From Candidatus Bathyarchaeota archaeon (GTDB lineage Archaea; Thermoproteota; Bathyarchaeia; 40CM-2-53-6): 35,478 nt of DNA. The stretch lies in assembly GCA_005883075.1 (NCBI GenBank), contig VBAX01000067.1, positions 1,596 through 37,073 of the forward strand, read 5' to 3'. Below are positions 7,054 through 16,623 of the stretch, in pieces (positions within the stretch are counted from its first letter, which is position 1; every line of letters starts with the position of its first letter). Under the pieces are notes generated by a model. The model did not search any database. It saw nothing but the letters and a program-made list of their open reading frames with translations, and was not told the origin of the DNA. Made by a program: the position numbers and the translations under genes.

Positions 7054-7353
7054 ATGACGCATCCTTCTAGGGCGAAGAGTAAGATCGCTGGGGGCATACC
7101 ACACATGCCCTTCCAAGAGTTTACAATCAACAGCTTGGACCAACTGCTAGCAGAACTAAAGAAAGCCAAGATTCCGAACGCACAAATTGAAGTGTCCACC
7201 TCTGAAGATGGTCGCCACTACGCCTGTTCAAAACCACTGGTGAACGTGTTAGTGTATACATCACACAGCTTGGGAGAAGAGCAAGAGTACAAAGACCTCC
7301 TAGCACTTTACCAGTACTGCCCAGATTGCAAGAACGCTGCACGAGTCTTGTAG
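7054..7353 (+). CDS. small Cys-containing hypothetical protein
   Basis: No family was recognised. The frame gives 99 aa from ATG 7054 or 82 aa from ATG 7105 (MPFQEFTINSLDQ). The second start is likely, because the first 17 residues look like untranslated leader. The core reads as a compact alpha/beta protein: SLDQLLAELKKAKIPNAQIE, a strand with YACSKPLVNVLVYTS, a helix, then YCPDCKN near the end. One Cys at YAC and two in CPDC could bind a metal. It lies 130 nt before carA on the same strand but is probably not in that operon. Normal charge distribution and helix/strand periodicity support coding. Confidence 0.6.
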   Translation: MTHPSRAKSKIAGGIPHMPFQEFTINSLDQLLAELKKAKIPNAQIEVSTSEDGRHYACSKPLVNVLVYTSHSLGEEQEYKDLLALYQYCPDCKNAARVL

Positions 7354-7483
7354 AGGTCGAACGGTCAGCAATCTGATTTCTCTGATGGGCTCTGAAGGGG
7401 TCGAGGGTAGTGAGACTTTGATTCAAAGTAAAAGTTTGAAAAGGGCCGTGCACAACCCCCCTCCTCTGGGTCCATAACACCAC

Positions 7484-8617
7484 ATGGAACTGGCGGAACC
7501 AGGCAAGAAAGGCGCACTGGTCCTCGAGGACGGCACTCTCATTCGAGGGAGTGGGTTTGGTGCCGAGACCGAGATTTCCGGCGAAGTTGTCTTCAACACC
7601 TCCATGATGGGATACCCAGAGCTGCTTACCGACCCGTCTTACCAAGAACAGATAGTAGTAATGACCTACCCGATCCTCGGGTCATACGGGGTGCCGCCTA
7701 GCTCCATTCGGGGCGTTGGAGGAGTCCCGCTCCACTTCGAATCCGATTCTGTAAAGGTCAAGGGATTTGTCGTCCACTCCCTCTCCCGACCTAGCCACTG
7801 GTCCAACCAGAAAACGCTTGACGAATGGTTGACTGAACAGGGAGTGCCAGGCATCTTTGGTGTTGATACACGGGTCCTGACGCAGCGACTGCGAAACAAG
7901 GGAACAATGCTGGGAGTTTTGAAAGTCTCTAGTTCGCCCATCGACCTAGCGGTCGTGGCCGGCCGTCTTTCGGAGCTTCAGGACCCGAACAAACAGGACC
8001 TTGTACAGAGAGTCAGCCCAAAAGAGCCTGTCTACTATGATGGGAAGGAAAAATCGACTATCGTAATCGTGGACTGCGGCGTCAAATACGGGATACTGCG
8101 CAATCTTCTCGCCAAGGGCGCAAGGGTTGTCCGCGTCCCGTATGACTTTCCTGCCAACAAGATCCTCGAACTGAATCCGGGGGGAGTAGTTATCAGTAAT
8201 GGACCTGGAGACCCCAGAATCGACCTCAGAACTATAAAGACCACCAGGCGTCTGATGGAGACCGAGATTCCGATAATGGGAATCTGCTTAGGCGCCCAGA
8301 TCCTCGGGCTGGCAGCTGGGGCGGAAACTTACAAGCTGAAGTTCGGCCATAGAGCTGTCAACCACCCTTGTATGGACCTTGAAACCGGAAGGTGTTTCAT
8401 AACAACTCAGAACCATGGTTACGCGATCGATCGTAACTCCTTAGAAGATACCAGCTTCTTTGCGAACTTCGTTAACATTAACGATAAGACTGTAGAGGGG
8501 ATCAAACACAGGAAGAAGCCGTTCTTGGGCGTTCAGTGGCACCCTGAAAGCTCACCGGGTCCATACGATACCAGATTCCTCTTTGACAGATTCTTCGAGG
8601 AGGCGTTGAAGGCTTGA
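7484..8617 (+). CDS. carA: carbamoyl-phosphate synthase small (glutaminase) subunit
   Basis: The small subunit hydrolyses glutamine and channels ammonia to CarB for carbamoyl phosphate used in arginine and pyrimidine synthesis. At 377 aa it has the normal length. The N-terminal CarA domain (about 10-145) contains VFNTSMMGYPE and GIFGVDTR. A class I amidotransferase domain (about 192-370) carries the nucleophile Cys268 in GICLGAQ. Its partners His353 and Glu355 are in QWHPESS. The ATG at 7484 gives the family N-terminus. The last four nt overlap the carB start, a typical translationally coupled carAB pair. Confidence 0.97.
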   Translation: MELAEPGKKGALVLEDGTLIRGSGFGAETEISGEVVFNTSMMGYPELLTDPSYQEQIVVMTYPILGSYGVPPSSIRGVGGVPLHFESDSVKVKGFVVHSLSRPSHWSNQKTLDEWLTEQGVPGIFGVDTRVLTQRLRNKGTMLGVLKVSSSPIDLAVVAGRLSELQDPNKQDLVQRVSPKEPVYYDGKEKSTIVIVDCGVKYGILRNLLAKGARVVRVPYDFPANKILELNPGGVVISNGPGDPRIDLRTIKTTRRLMETEIPIMGICLGAQILGLAAGAETYKLKFGHRAVNHPCMDLETGRCFITTQNHGYAIDRNSLEDTSFFANFVNINDKTVEGIKHRKKPFLGVQWHPESSPGPYDTRFLFDRFFEEALKA

Positions 8618-11600
8618 AGCTAGATGGCATCAAGACTGTCGTTATTGTAGGAAGTGGCGCGATAAAGATTGGAGAGGCTGGCGAGTTTGACTACTCAACA
8701 TCTCAGGCGATCAAGGCCCTCAGAGAAGAGGGAATAAGAACAATCGTCGTCAATCCAAATATTGCCACCATTCACACGGATGAGAAGTTCGCGGACAAGG
8801 TGTATTCCGTTCCGATTAGGACGGATTTTCTTGAGGAAATTATCGCCAAAGAACAACCCGACGGAATCCTTCTAGGGTTCGGAGGACAGACCGCCCTCAA
8901 CTGCGGCGTCGAACTTGCAGAGCAGGGTATTCTCTCGAAGTACGACGTGAAGGTCCTAGGCACTGGCATCGAGAGCATAGAGATTGCAGACAACCGGGAA
9001 CTGTTCAAGAAAACCATGATCGAACGTGGTATTCCTGTTCCAAAAAGTCGGAAAGCAGTTGACCTAGAAACGGCCCTTGAGGCGGCACGCGAAATAGGCT
9101 TCCCCGTCATGGTCAGGGTCGCCTACACGCTCGGGGGTCAGGGGTCAGGAGTAGCCTTCGATGAGCGAACACTCGGGGAGATTGCGCTCCGAGGACTTGC
9201 TTACAGTAGGATCAAACAGGTCCTGATCGAAGAATACCTCGAGAAGTGGAAGGAGGTCGAATACGAAGTCATGAGGGATCGCGATGACAATTGCATCATA
9301 ATCTGCAATATGGAAAACATGGATCCTATGGGAATCCATACTGGGGACAGCATCGTCGTCGCTCCCTCTCAGACACTCACAAATCGCGAGTACAACCTTC
9401 TAAGAGAAACGGCCCAGAAAGTCATTCGCACGCTCGGTATAGTCGGAGAATGCAACATCCAGTTCGCGCTGGACCCGAAGAGCGAGGAATTTAGGGTAAT
9501 TGAAGTGAATTCGAGACTCTCCAGAAGTTCCGCGCTAGCATCAAAGGCTACAGGATACCCCATAGCATACATCGCAGCAAAACTATCCCTTGGCTACGTT
9601 CTCCCAGAACTGTCGAATAAGATAACCGGGGTGACCTCGGCGTGTTTCGAACCCGCGTTGGACTACGTTGTAGTCAAAGCTCCTCGCTGGGACTTCCAGA
9701 AGTTCCGCAAAGTCAGCAAGGGTATCGGGACCCAGATGAAATCCGTTGGCGAAGTCATGGCTATCGGAAGATGCTTCGAAGAAGCACTGCAAAAGGCGAT
9801 CAGGATGCTCGACACTGGGAAGGAACTGACTGATAATGGAGTTGCAGGACGAAGTATCGAGAGGATCCGAAAAGAGCTCAGAGAGCCTACTGATGAGAGA
9901 ATCTTCTACGTGACAAAAGCTCTGAAATCCGGGATAAGCACGGACGAGATAACAAGACTGAGTGGAATCGACCGATGGTTTCTGGACAAGATCAAGAACA
10001 TCGTTGAGATGGAAAAACGGATAGTAAGAGAGAGAATCAATCCTGATATCATTAGGAAGGCAAAGGAATTCGGGTTCTCCGACAAAAAGCTGGGAAGACT
10101 CTTGGGGAAGAGCGAGACTCAAGTCCGCGACTACAGAAAAGCCCACCACATACTGCCAGTCACGAAACAGATCGACACGGTGGCCGCTGAGTGGCCCGCC
10201 GCGACAAACTATCTCTATCTAACATACGGAGGTGAGGTCGACGACTTCGAATACGCGCCTGGAGACAATGTAGTCGTCTTGGGCTCTGGCTGCTACAGAA
10301 TCGGATCAAGTGTAGAATTCGACTGGTGCTGTGTAAACATGGCTACAGCCTTGAAAAAGAGAGTGTCAGAGGTCATTATGGTAAACTGCAATCCAGAGAC
10401 CGTATCAACTGATTTTGACATACTGGACAAGCTCTACTTCGAGGAGCTGAGCCTTGAACGAGTCTTGGACATACTGGACAAGGAACGCCCACGCGGAGTA
10501 GTCGTAAGCGTCGGCGGACAAACCGCAAACAATCTAGTCAAGGGACTGTCCGAGCACACGACGATTCTGGGCACCTCCCCGGACAGCATTGACGCCGCTG
10601 AGGACCGGTCAAGATTCGGCCAGCTGCTTGATCAACTGAAGATCGAACAACCGAAATGGAACAAGCTCAGATCTCTAGAGGACGCCAGACGATTTTCCAA
10701 GGAAATAGGCTACCCTGTCCTCATCCGTCCATCCTATGTTCTCTCGGGCTCAGCGATGAACGTCGCGTTCAATGAGGCGCAACTTACGGGCTACATTCGA
10801 GAAGCGGCGCGTGTTTCGCGGAAGAATCCGGTTGTCATCTCGAAGTTTCTGACGGGAGCGAGAGAGGTTGAAGTTGACGGAGTCTGCGACGGCTCAAGAG
10901 TGTTTATCGGAGCAGTTATCGAGCATGTGGAAAATGCTGGGGTGCACTCGGGCGACGCGACAATGACCATACCGACCCTCTCAATAACCGGAACGGTCAG
11001 AAGAAAGATGCTATCCTATTCGAGAAGGATCGCTAGAAGCCTCAAGATCCGAGGACCGTTCAACATCCAATTCCTCGTCAAGAATGGACAGGCCTTGGTT
11101 ATCGAGTGCAACCTTCGAGCCTCCCGAAGCATGCCATTTGTATCCAAGACAATTGGGACAAATCTAATGGATCTGGCTGCGGAGGCCATAACTGACGGGA
11201 CCATAAAGCAGGGCGAAGGAATTCACCGAAGAATCGGAGTGAAAGCACCTCAATTCTCCTTCACAAGATTGGACAAGGCGGACCCGGTGACAGGGGTCGA
11301 AATGGTCTCCACCGGAGAAGTCGCTTGTTTCGGCGAAACTTTCCAAGAGGCATTCATTAACGCCCTGATCGCGAGCAACTTCTACATTCCAAAGAGAGAC
11401 GACGCCATCCTCATCTCGATGGGTGAAACGAGAAAAGGAATAATTCCATACGCTAGAATGCTCGCGCGAGCAGGCTACAGGATATTCGCAACACAACATA
11501 CCGCGGAAGAGTTCTCGAAGAACGGAATCGGATGCAGGATACTATACAAGGTGAGCGAGAAGAAGAAACCGAACATTATGGATTACCTCCAAAACAGAGA

Positions 11601-11907
11601 GATTCGCCTAGTAATCAACATTCCCAGCCACGAAGGGGACCCCGCCTCGCATCGAATACTGAAAGACGAATATCTCATCAGAAGAAAGGCGGCCGAATTT
11701 GGGATTCCGATCGTGACCAACCTCGAACTTGCCCGAGCATTAATTAAGGCGCTTGTTCGACACAATGCTCAACAACAATCCAAAGATCCCTCTAAGGCTG
11801 CTGCCCTCGTAGTTTCTCCATCAGCTTCGATCACCATTCGCGTCCCCCTTAGAGAATCAGCCAAACAAACGGAGCCCGTGCATGTCTCTATCCCTCAGAC
11901 GTCCTAG
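8614..11907 (+). CDS. carB: carbamoyl-phosphate synthase large subunit
   Basis: CarB makes carbamoyl phosphate from bicarbonate, ammonia and two ATP. The 1097-aa protein shows both synthetase halves: the first from the N-terminus (VIVGSGAIKIGEAGEFDYS), the second from about residue 553 (VVLGSGCYRIGSSVEFDW). Each half has an ATP-grasp domain (IEVNSRLSRSSALASKATG in the first, IECNLRASRSMPFVSKTIG in the second). The oligomerisation domain lies between. A methylglyoxal-synthase-like allosteric domain starts near 930 (LISMGETRKGIIPYARML). About 45 poorly conserved residues extend the C-terminus. The start is TTG 8614, overlapping the carA stop; the frame then begins directly with the carbamoyl-phosphate synthase fold. 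No other pyrimidine or arginine gene is nearby. Confidence 0.97.
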   Translation: MKLDGIKTVVIVGSGAIKIGEAGEFDYSTSQAIKALREEGIRTIVVNPNIATIHTDEKFADKVYSVPIRTDFLEEIIAKEQPDGILLGFGGQTALNCGVELAEQGILSKYDVKVLGTGIESIEIADNRELFKKTMIERGIPVPKSRKAVDLETALEAAREIGFPVMVRVAYTLGGQGSGVAFDERTLGEIALRGLAYSRIKQVLIEEYLEKWKEVEYEVMRDRDDNCIIICNMENMDPMGIHTGDSIVVAPSQTLTNREYNLLRETAQKVIRTLGIVGECNIQFALDPKSEEFRVIEVNSRLSRSSALASKATGYPIAYIAAKLSLGYVLPELSNKITGVTSACFEPALDYVVVKAPRWDFQKFRKVSKGIGTQMKSVGEVMAIGRCFEEALQKAIRMLDTGKELTDNGVAGRSIERIRKELREPTDERIFYVTKALKSGISTDEITRLSGIDRWFLDKIKNIVEMEKRIVRERINPDIIRKAKEFGFSDKKLGRLLGKSETQVRDYRKAHHILPVTKQIDTVAAEWPAATNYLYLTYGGEVDDFEYAPGDNVVVLGSGCYRIGSSVEFDWCCVNMATALKKRVSEVIMVNCNPETVSTDFDILDKLYFEELSLERVLDILDKERPRGVVVSVGGQTANNLVKGLSEHTTILGTSPDSIDAAEDRSRFGQLLDQLKIEQPKWNKLRSLEDARRFSKEIGYPVLIRPSYVLSGSAMNVAFNEAQLTGYIREAARVSRKNPVVISKFLTGAREVEVDGVCDGSRVFIGAVIEHVENAGVHSGDATMTIPTLSITGTVRRKMLSYSRRIARSLKIRGPFNIQFLVKNGQALVIECNLRASRSMPFVSKTIGTNLMDLAAEAITDGTIKQGEGIHRRIGVKAPQFSFTRLDKADPVTGVEMVSTGEVACFGETFQEAFINALIASNFYIPKRDDAILISMGETRKGIIPYARMLARAGYRIFATQHTAEEFSKNGIGCRILYKVSEKKKPNIMDYLQNREIRLVINIPSHEGDPASHRILKDEYLIRRKAAEFGIPIVTNLELARALIKALVRHNAQQQSKDPSKAAALVVSPSASITIRVPLRESAKQTEPVHVSIPQTS

Positions 11908-12002
11908 AATTCTACGCCTGATTAGAAAGGCCTCTACTGCTGTCGAATTGAGGGGCAAATTGATAAGAGACTGGACGCACCAGCCTCGTCGCTAGCGGTC
12001 AA

Positions 12003-12212
12003 ATGTTCACCTGTACTAAGTGTGACAAGCGGGAATTCCAACTAACCCAGCTCTCTGAGATGAGATTACTGGCCGAGTGTCCATCCTGCGGTGGGTCATT
12101 TATCATGGACACTGTGACGGAGAAGAGGCCTAGGGTGGAAGCGTCCGACCCAAATCAGCATATCATTTGGGACTGGAAAGCCGAGAAATGGGTTCCTGCG
12201 AATAGAAATTAA
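12003..12212 (+). CDS. small zinc-ribbon protein
   Basis: This is a 69-aa protein. CTKC at residues 4-7 and CPSC farther on form a two-knuckle zinc ribbon (about 1-40). The tail of about 30 residues contains two tryptophans (IIWDWKAEKWVP). Proteins of this size in archaea are often transcription- or translation-associated ribbons, but no subfamily was recognised. It begins about 95 nt after carB. It ends convergently four nt before the citrate synthase stop. Confidence 0.7.
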   Translation: MFTCTKCDKREFQLTQLSEMRLLAECPSCGGSFIMDTVTEKRPRVEASDPNQHIIWDWKAEKWVPANRN

Positions 12213-12216
12213 CCTT

Positions 12217-13356
12217 TTAGGATCGTTGATCAATTGGCACATACGGAACCTGAGCGGGTCCCACGTATTCTGTCAGAGGTCTGATGAGTCTGTTGTCGGC
12301 ATACTGTTCATAGATATGCGCGATCCAACCAGATACCCTGTTGCAGGCAAAGACGGCTGGCATCAAGTCCTTGGGCACTCCAAGCGCGTTTAGAACGACC
12401 GCCGCGTAGAATTCGATATTAGGCCATAACTTCCTCTTGTCCATAACGACCCTCTCCACTTCCTCAGCAATATCTAGCCATTTCCTGTTGCCACCGCGTT
12501 CTTCAGCCAATTTTTCTGCGATGTTCTTCAGTATTCTGGCCCTCGGATCGTAGGTCCGATAGATCCTGTGGCCGAACCCCATTACTCTCCTGCCCGCGGC
12601 TAGCTCACGGTCAACGTATCCCTCAACTTTTTCCATAGTCCCAATCTCTTCGAGCATCTCCATTACGCGCTGGTTTGAGCCCCCATGGAGGGGACCCGCC
12701 AGGGTAGCGATTGCGCTTGTGACCGCTCCTCCGAGGTCGGCGAGGGTGGATATTGCTACGACGGCAGCAAAGGTAGAGGCGTTCATTTCGTGGTCCGCGT
12801 AGAGGACGGAGAGGGTATCAAAGGCGCCTCTCGACACTTCATCTGGTTTCTTTCCCGATAATCCGTAGAGAAAGTTCGCAGCGTGTCCCAGCCGTGGATC
12901 GGGCCTGACGGGGGTCTTTCCCTTTCTTATTCGTTCGTAGCTGGCCACAATGGTCGGAAGAGTAGATGTGAGTTGTAGAGACTCGCGGCGGTTAAACTGG
13001 TCAAACGTCTCTCCTTTTTTCCTAGGGAACGTTGCCATGTAGGAGACAGCTGTTCGGGCAACCTCCATAGGGATCGCCCCCTTCGGTATACCCCTTAGAA
13101 GTTTCAGGACTTCCCTTGGGAGGGGACGATGGACTGTGAGTTGTCGCTTGAATTCTGAAAACTGGGCTTTGTTTGGAAGGTTTGCGTTCCAGAGTAGGTA
13201 GGTGACTTCTTCGAAGTTCGATTTTGCTGCGAGTTCGTTAATGTCAATCCCTCTATACCGGAGGATTCCTTGCTGTCCGTCGATGAATGTGATAGAACTC
13301 TTCGCAATAACAACTCCTTCCAGACCCTTCTCGATCTCAGTTGTTATCAGTCTCAC
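12217..13356 (-). CDS. gltA: citrate synthase
   Basis: Citrate synthase condenses acetyl-CoA with oxaloacetate at the entry of the TCA cycle. At 379 aa it matches the short archaeal/Gram-positive type (about 375 aa), not the longer NADH-regulated type. Key residues are His189 in ADHEMNAS, His224 in GPLHGGSNQRV, His263 in GFGHRIY and Asp330 in PKDLMPAVFACNR. The arginine-binding stretch VSGWIAHIYEQ follows. The protein starts at an ATG directly before the family N-terminus. It is divergent from the dehydrogenase gene at 13517 across 160 nt, which places two TCA-type enzymes under facing promoters. Confidence 0.95.
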   Translation of the reverse strand: MRLITTEIEKGLEGVVIAKSSITFIDGQQGILRYRGIDINELAAKSNFEEVTYLLWNANLPNKAQFSEFKRQLTVHRPLPREVLKLLRGIPKGAIPMEVARTAVSYMATFPRKKGETFDQFNRRESLQLTSTLPTIVASYERIRKGKTPVRPDPRLGHAANFLYGLSGKKPDEVSRGAFDTLSVLYADHEMNASTFAAVVAISTLADLGGAVTSAIATLAGPLHGGSNQRVMEMLEEIGTMEKVEGYVDRELAAGRRVMGFGHRIYRTYDPRARILKNIAEKLAEERGGNRKWLDIAEEVERVVMDKRKLWPNIEFYAAVVLNALGVPKDLMPAVFACNRVSGWIAHIYEQYADNRLIRPLTEYVGPAQVPYVPIDQRS

Positions 13357-13516
13357 CGTTGAACCGTTGGAATGGTATTGCTGGTAGCACGGATGCTAGT
13401 CCTAGTTAAGGAATATCAATGACGCTAGGAACGCGTCGAAGCTTCAACTCGGCCAGGATAGCCGAGAAAGCCTTTTTCAACGGCAATTCGACGATCCTCC
13501 CACCGAGAGAACTTTC

Positions 13517-14548
13517 ATGACGACAACAGTGCACAAGATCGCAGTTCTACCTGGAGATGGAATTGGGCCAGAAGTTGTCGATGCCACGCTTATGGTCTTA
13601 GACGCCGCCCAGAAAACCGGACTAGTACACTTGGAATATCTGAAAGGCGATGCTGGATTCGACTCCATCAAGAAATTCGGCACAAACCTGCCGGAGAAAA
13701 CAGTTGAGATGATGAAACGAACGTCTGCCTGTCTGAAGGGCCCGATGACGACACCTGAGGAACCTGGAACACCTCGGAGCGCCGCGGTGACGATGCGCTC
13801 TCTCTTCAATCTGTATGCTAACGTTCGCCCTGCGCGGACCCTTCCAAACGTGACCGCTCTAAATCCGGGAATTGACTTGATAGTGGTGAGGGAGAACACT
13901 GAAGGATTGTATTCCGGAAAGGAATTCGAAGTTACCCCTGGGGTCGGTGTGGCGATGAAGATCATCACCCGAGCCGCCTCGGAGAGAATCGCGAAGTTCG
14001 CTCTCGAACTCGCGATGAAAAGAAGAAAGAAGCTTGCATTCGTTCACAAGGCAAACATCCTGAAGATTACCGATGGCATCTTCAAACAATCAGTCCTCGA
14101 CGTCGCTAAGGACTATCCAGACGTTGAGCTTGAGGATCTACACATTGACGCTGCAGCCATGCAGCTGATCAGACGACCGGAGAGCTTTGATGTGATGGTG
14201 ACGATGAATCTCTATGGCGATATTCTTTCGGACGAGGCCGCGGCAGCGGTGGGGGGCTTAGGAGTTGCTGCTGGCGCGAACATTGGTGAGACCTACGGTA
14301 TGTTCGAGCCCGTTCATGGCTCTGCGCCGAAGTACACGGGCCAGAACAAGGTGAACCCTGTCGCGACTATCGAGGCAGGGCGAATGATGCTTGACTATCT
14401 AGGTGAGAGTAAGGCTGCGAATCTAGTTGAGAAGGCTACGACCTCTGTCCTCAAGGAGGGGAAGGTGTTGACTTACGACCTTGGCGGAAAGGCGCGAACC
14501 AGTGACGTGGGCAAAGCGATAGCTGAGAAAGTTGTGTCCTTGAAGTAG
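13517..14548 (+). CDS. isocitrate/isopropylmalate dehydrogenase family (probably isocitrate dehydrogenase)
   Basis: This 343-aa beta-decarboxylating dehydrogenase is short, of the NAD-type class. It opens with the family start VLPGDGIGPEV. The substrate-selective stretch is RSAAVTMRSLFNLYANVRPA. It then has IVVRENTEGLYSG, the catalytic Lys region LAFVHKANILKITDG, the metal-binding MNLYGDILSDEAAA, and the nucleotide-binding MFEPVHGSAPKYTGQNKVNP. Ser in RSAAVTMR favours isocitrate or homoisocitrate over isopropylmalate, which normally has an RPE-type loop there. Adjacent citrate synthase makes isocitrate dehydrogenase the best reading. Homoisocitrate dehydrogenase remains possible. It ends four nt before the argS stop, convergently. 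Confidence 0.88.
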   Translation: MTTTVHKIAVLPGDGIGPEVVDATLMVLDAAQKTGLVHLEYLKGDAGFDSIKKFGTNLPEKTVEMMKRTSACLKGPMTTPEEPGTPRSAAVTMRSLFNLYANVRPARTLPNVTALNPGIDLIVVRENTEGLYSGKEFEVTPGVGVAMKIITRAASERIAKFALELAMKRRKKLAFVHKANILKITDGIFKQSVLDVAKDYPDVELEDLHIDAAAMQLIRRPESFDVMVTMNLYGDILSDEAAAAVGGLGVAAGANIGETYGMFEPVHGSAPKYTGQNKVNPVATIEAGRMMLDYLGESKAANLVEKATTSVLKEGKVLTYDLGGKARTSDVGKAIAEKVVSLK

Positions 14549-14552
14549 GATT

Positions 14553-16565
14553 CTACATTCGTTCGGCAAGTTCTAGGCCTAAGAGCCCCGCGACAGTTTT
14601 CAAGACTGTTCTGACTGCTAGGACAAGTGCGACCCTTTGCCATTTGAGTTCGTCGTTGCTAACGTGGGATATGTCGGATTTCTCATAGAACTCGTGGAAC
14701 CTCTGGGCAAGAAGATTGGCATACAGGCAAAGCAATGTTGGGTTAAGGTCATCAGCGGCTTTCGAGAAGGTTTCTGGAAACTTGGACAGCTCTAGAACCA
14801 GGGCTTGTTCGACGGGGTCTTTCAACAAGTCTAGCCTCTTTGGCTCTGCTATCCTCCCCAGCTTCCGGAGAATTCCGGAACTTCTTGTGTAAGCGTAGTT
14901 GATGAAAGCTGCACTGTTAGTTTCGAAGTTCAGGACCTTGTCCCAAACAAAGTTCGTGGACTTTATGGCCTCTACAGAGAGAATGGCGTATCTAACGGCT
15001 GAAATCGCGATTCTATCTGCCACTCTTTGCCTGATCTCATCGGGAATGCTTGGCGAGCGCTTGTCAACTTCAGACTTGGCTCTAGAGATGGTCTCGTCGA
15101 GGACTTGATCGAAGGTCACGTATCGGCCTCGTCGAGCGGACATTCGTTGTCCCTCGAGCATGAGCTGACCGATGGGGAAGTAGATGAATTTCTCAGCCTC
15201 TTTCCCGTGCCCGATAATCCAGAATGCGACCTTAACCTGGAGCTGTGCAAGAGACTGTTCAGTTCCGATCACGTTGATGACTCTCTCCGCTCGCCCGAAC
15301 TTATACAGCGTGTAGGCTATGTCCCGTGTTGCGTAGAGGGAGGTTCCATCGGATCGGATAAGGGTGAGCGAGGGAATCTCGAAGGTGGGGCTTACGCCCA
15401 GTTTCTCGCGTAATCCGAATTTTTCAACCGCCTTGGCTGCGTCAAGTTCCAGTGCTCCTCCTTTGTTGAAGGTGAATCCGGATTCTTTGAGGCAGTCTAG
15501 GAGTTCGGCAACACGTCCTGTCCAGAGCAGATCGCTCTCCCAGTCCCATTCGTCGAAGCGAATTCGAGCCCTTCGCAGGGTCTCCTCAAACCCGGTCAGT
15601 ACGGTTCGGCTGACCCGTCTCATCAATGCCCGGGTATCAGGGTCGTTTTTCTCGTACTTCCTGATTAGTTCCCGAATCGCATTCTCAGGGTCCGGATCCT
15701 GAGAGATCAGCTTGCCTAGAAGATCGAATTCCTCAGGGTATTTGCTTCGGAGGTCTGCGGCTATGCCTACCCATTCGTCGAGGGATTTTGTGGTGGCGAC
15801 GATGTCCGCGTCTAAGGCCTTGGCCTTCTTGAGGAGGGCAAGTCGCTTCTTCAGCTCTTCAATCTCGACAAGGGTTGCGGTTACGGAGTAGATTTTTCCG
15901 ATGAAATGGTCCGGCTTTCCCTCCGGAGTCGGCTCGTTCAGTAGCTTGTAGCCGTAAGCCATTATGGCGACCTGTCTTCCCGTGTCGTCTATGTAGAAGT
16001 GGGTCTGGACGATGTGTCCCCGTGCACTGAGCAGACGTGCTATCGTGTCGCCAAATATTGAGTTCTTGGCGGTACCTATGTGGATGGGTCTCGCGGGATT
16101 TGCGCTAGTATGTTCTACAATGGTCTTCTCTGGAGCACTTGTTTTGAGGAGTCCGTATTCTGCTCCGGCTCGCTGAACCGATTTGAGAGTGAGCTCGGTG
16201 AGTCTTGCAAGGTTTGCGCGGAAATTTACGTAGCCAGGTTCAGTCGCCTCAATTGATTCGACAAGGTCGAGTTTTGCGAGCCGTTTGGTGGTATCTGCTA
16301 GGGTTCTGGCTACTTCGATCGGCTTCCTCTTCTCGATTTTCGCCAATTCGAAGCTCAATGAGCTGGCAAGATGGCCAAAGGTCGGGTTGGGCGGATCTTC
16401 GAGGGTTGACACGATATCGAGGTCTGGAAGATCATGTCCCGAAGTTTTCCGGAGAGATAAGTACCCTTTTTTCAGCGCCGTCTCGCATTCGCGCCTGAAA
16501 GATCCGAAAGGATTGGCCTGATCCTGTTTCTCCTGTCTGAGTGTCTGCGCCAAGTCCGGAGTCAC
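14553..16565 (-). CDS. argS: arginyl-tRNA synthetase
   Basis: ArgRS is a class I synthetase that charges tRNA-Arg. The 670-aa protein has the N-terminal additional domain (about 22-130). Its HIGH-type signature is RPIHIGTAKNS (HIGT at 162-165), followed by FYIDDTGRQV. The catalytic core has an inserted charged helical stretch of roughly 100 residues after the IGKIYS segment. The KMSKS equivalent is LEGQRMSARRG. The helical anticodon domain begins near TNSAAFINYAYTRSSGILRKL. It starts with GTG at 16565. A TATA-like CTAATAAG (minus strand, about 16597-16604) precedes it. The insertion explains why it is longer than the usual 550-600 aa. Confidence 0.95.
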   Translation of the reverse strand: MTPDLAQTLRQEKQDQANPFGSFRRECETALKKGYLSLRKTSGHDLPDLDIVSTLEDPPNPTFGHLASSLSFELAKIEKRKPIEVARTLADTTKRLAKLDLVESIEATEPGYVNFRANLARLTELTLKSVQRAGAEYGLLKTSAPEKTIVEHTSANPARPIHIGTAKNSIFGDTIARLLSARGHIVQTHFYIDDTGRQVAIMAYGYKLLNEPTPEGKPDHFIGKIYSVTATLVEIEELKKRLALLKKAKALDADIVATTKSLDEWVGIAADLRSKYPEEFDLLGKLISQDPDPENAIRELIRKYEKNDPDTRALMRRVSRTVLTGFEETLRRARIRFDEWDWESDLLWTGRVAELLDCLKESGFTFNKGGALELDAAKAVEKFGLREKLGVSPTFEIPSLTLIRSDGTSLYATRDIAYTLYKFGRAERVINVIGTEQSLAQLQVKVAFWIIGHGKEAEKFIYFPIGQLMLEGQRMSARRGRYVTFDQVLDETISRAKSEVDKRSPSIPDEIRQRVADRIAISAVRYAILSVEAIKSTNFVWDKVLNFETNSAAFINYAYTRSSGILRKLGRIAEPKRLDLLKDPVEQALVLELSKFPETFSKAADDLNPTLLCLYANLLAQRFHEFYEKSDISHVSNDELKWQRVALVLAVRTVLKTVAGLLGLELAERM

Positions 16566-16623
16566 ACGAGTGTCGCAAGATTCCGCCCAAGGTTCTTATT
16601 AGGACATTCGTGAGTCGTCGAAT

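Noticed and set aside
7440-7470. GTGCACAACCCCCC before carA as a fourth element copy
   Set aside because: Only about a dozen bases resemble the C-run of copies A and B, and nothing else of the element follows.
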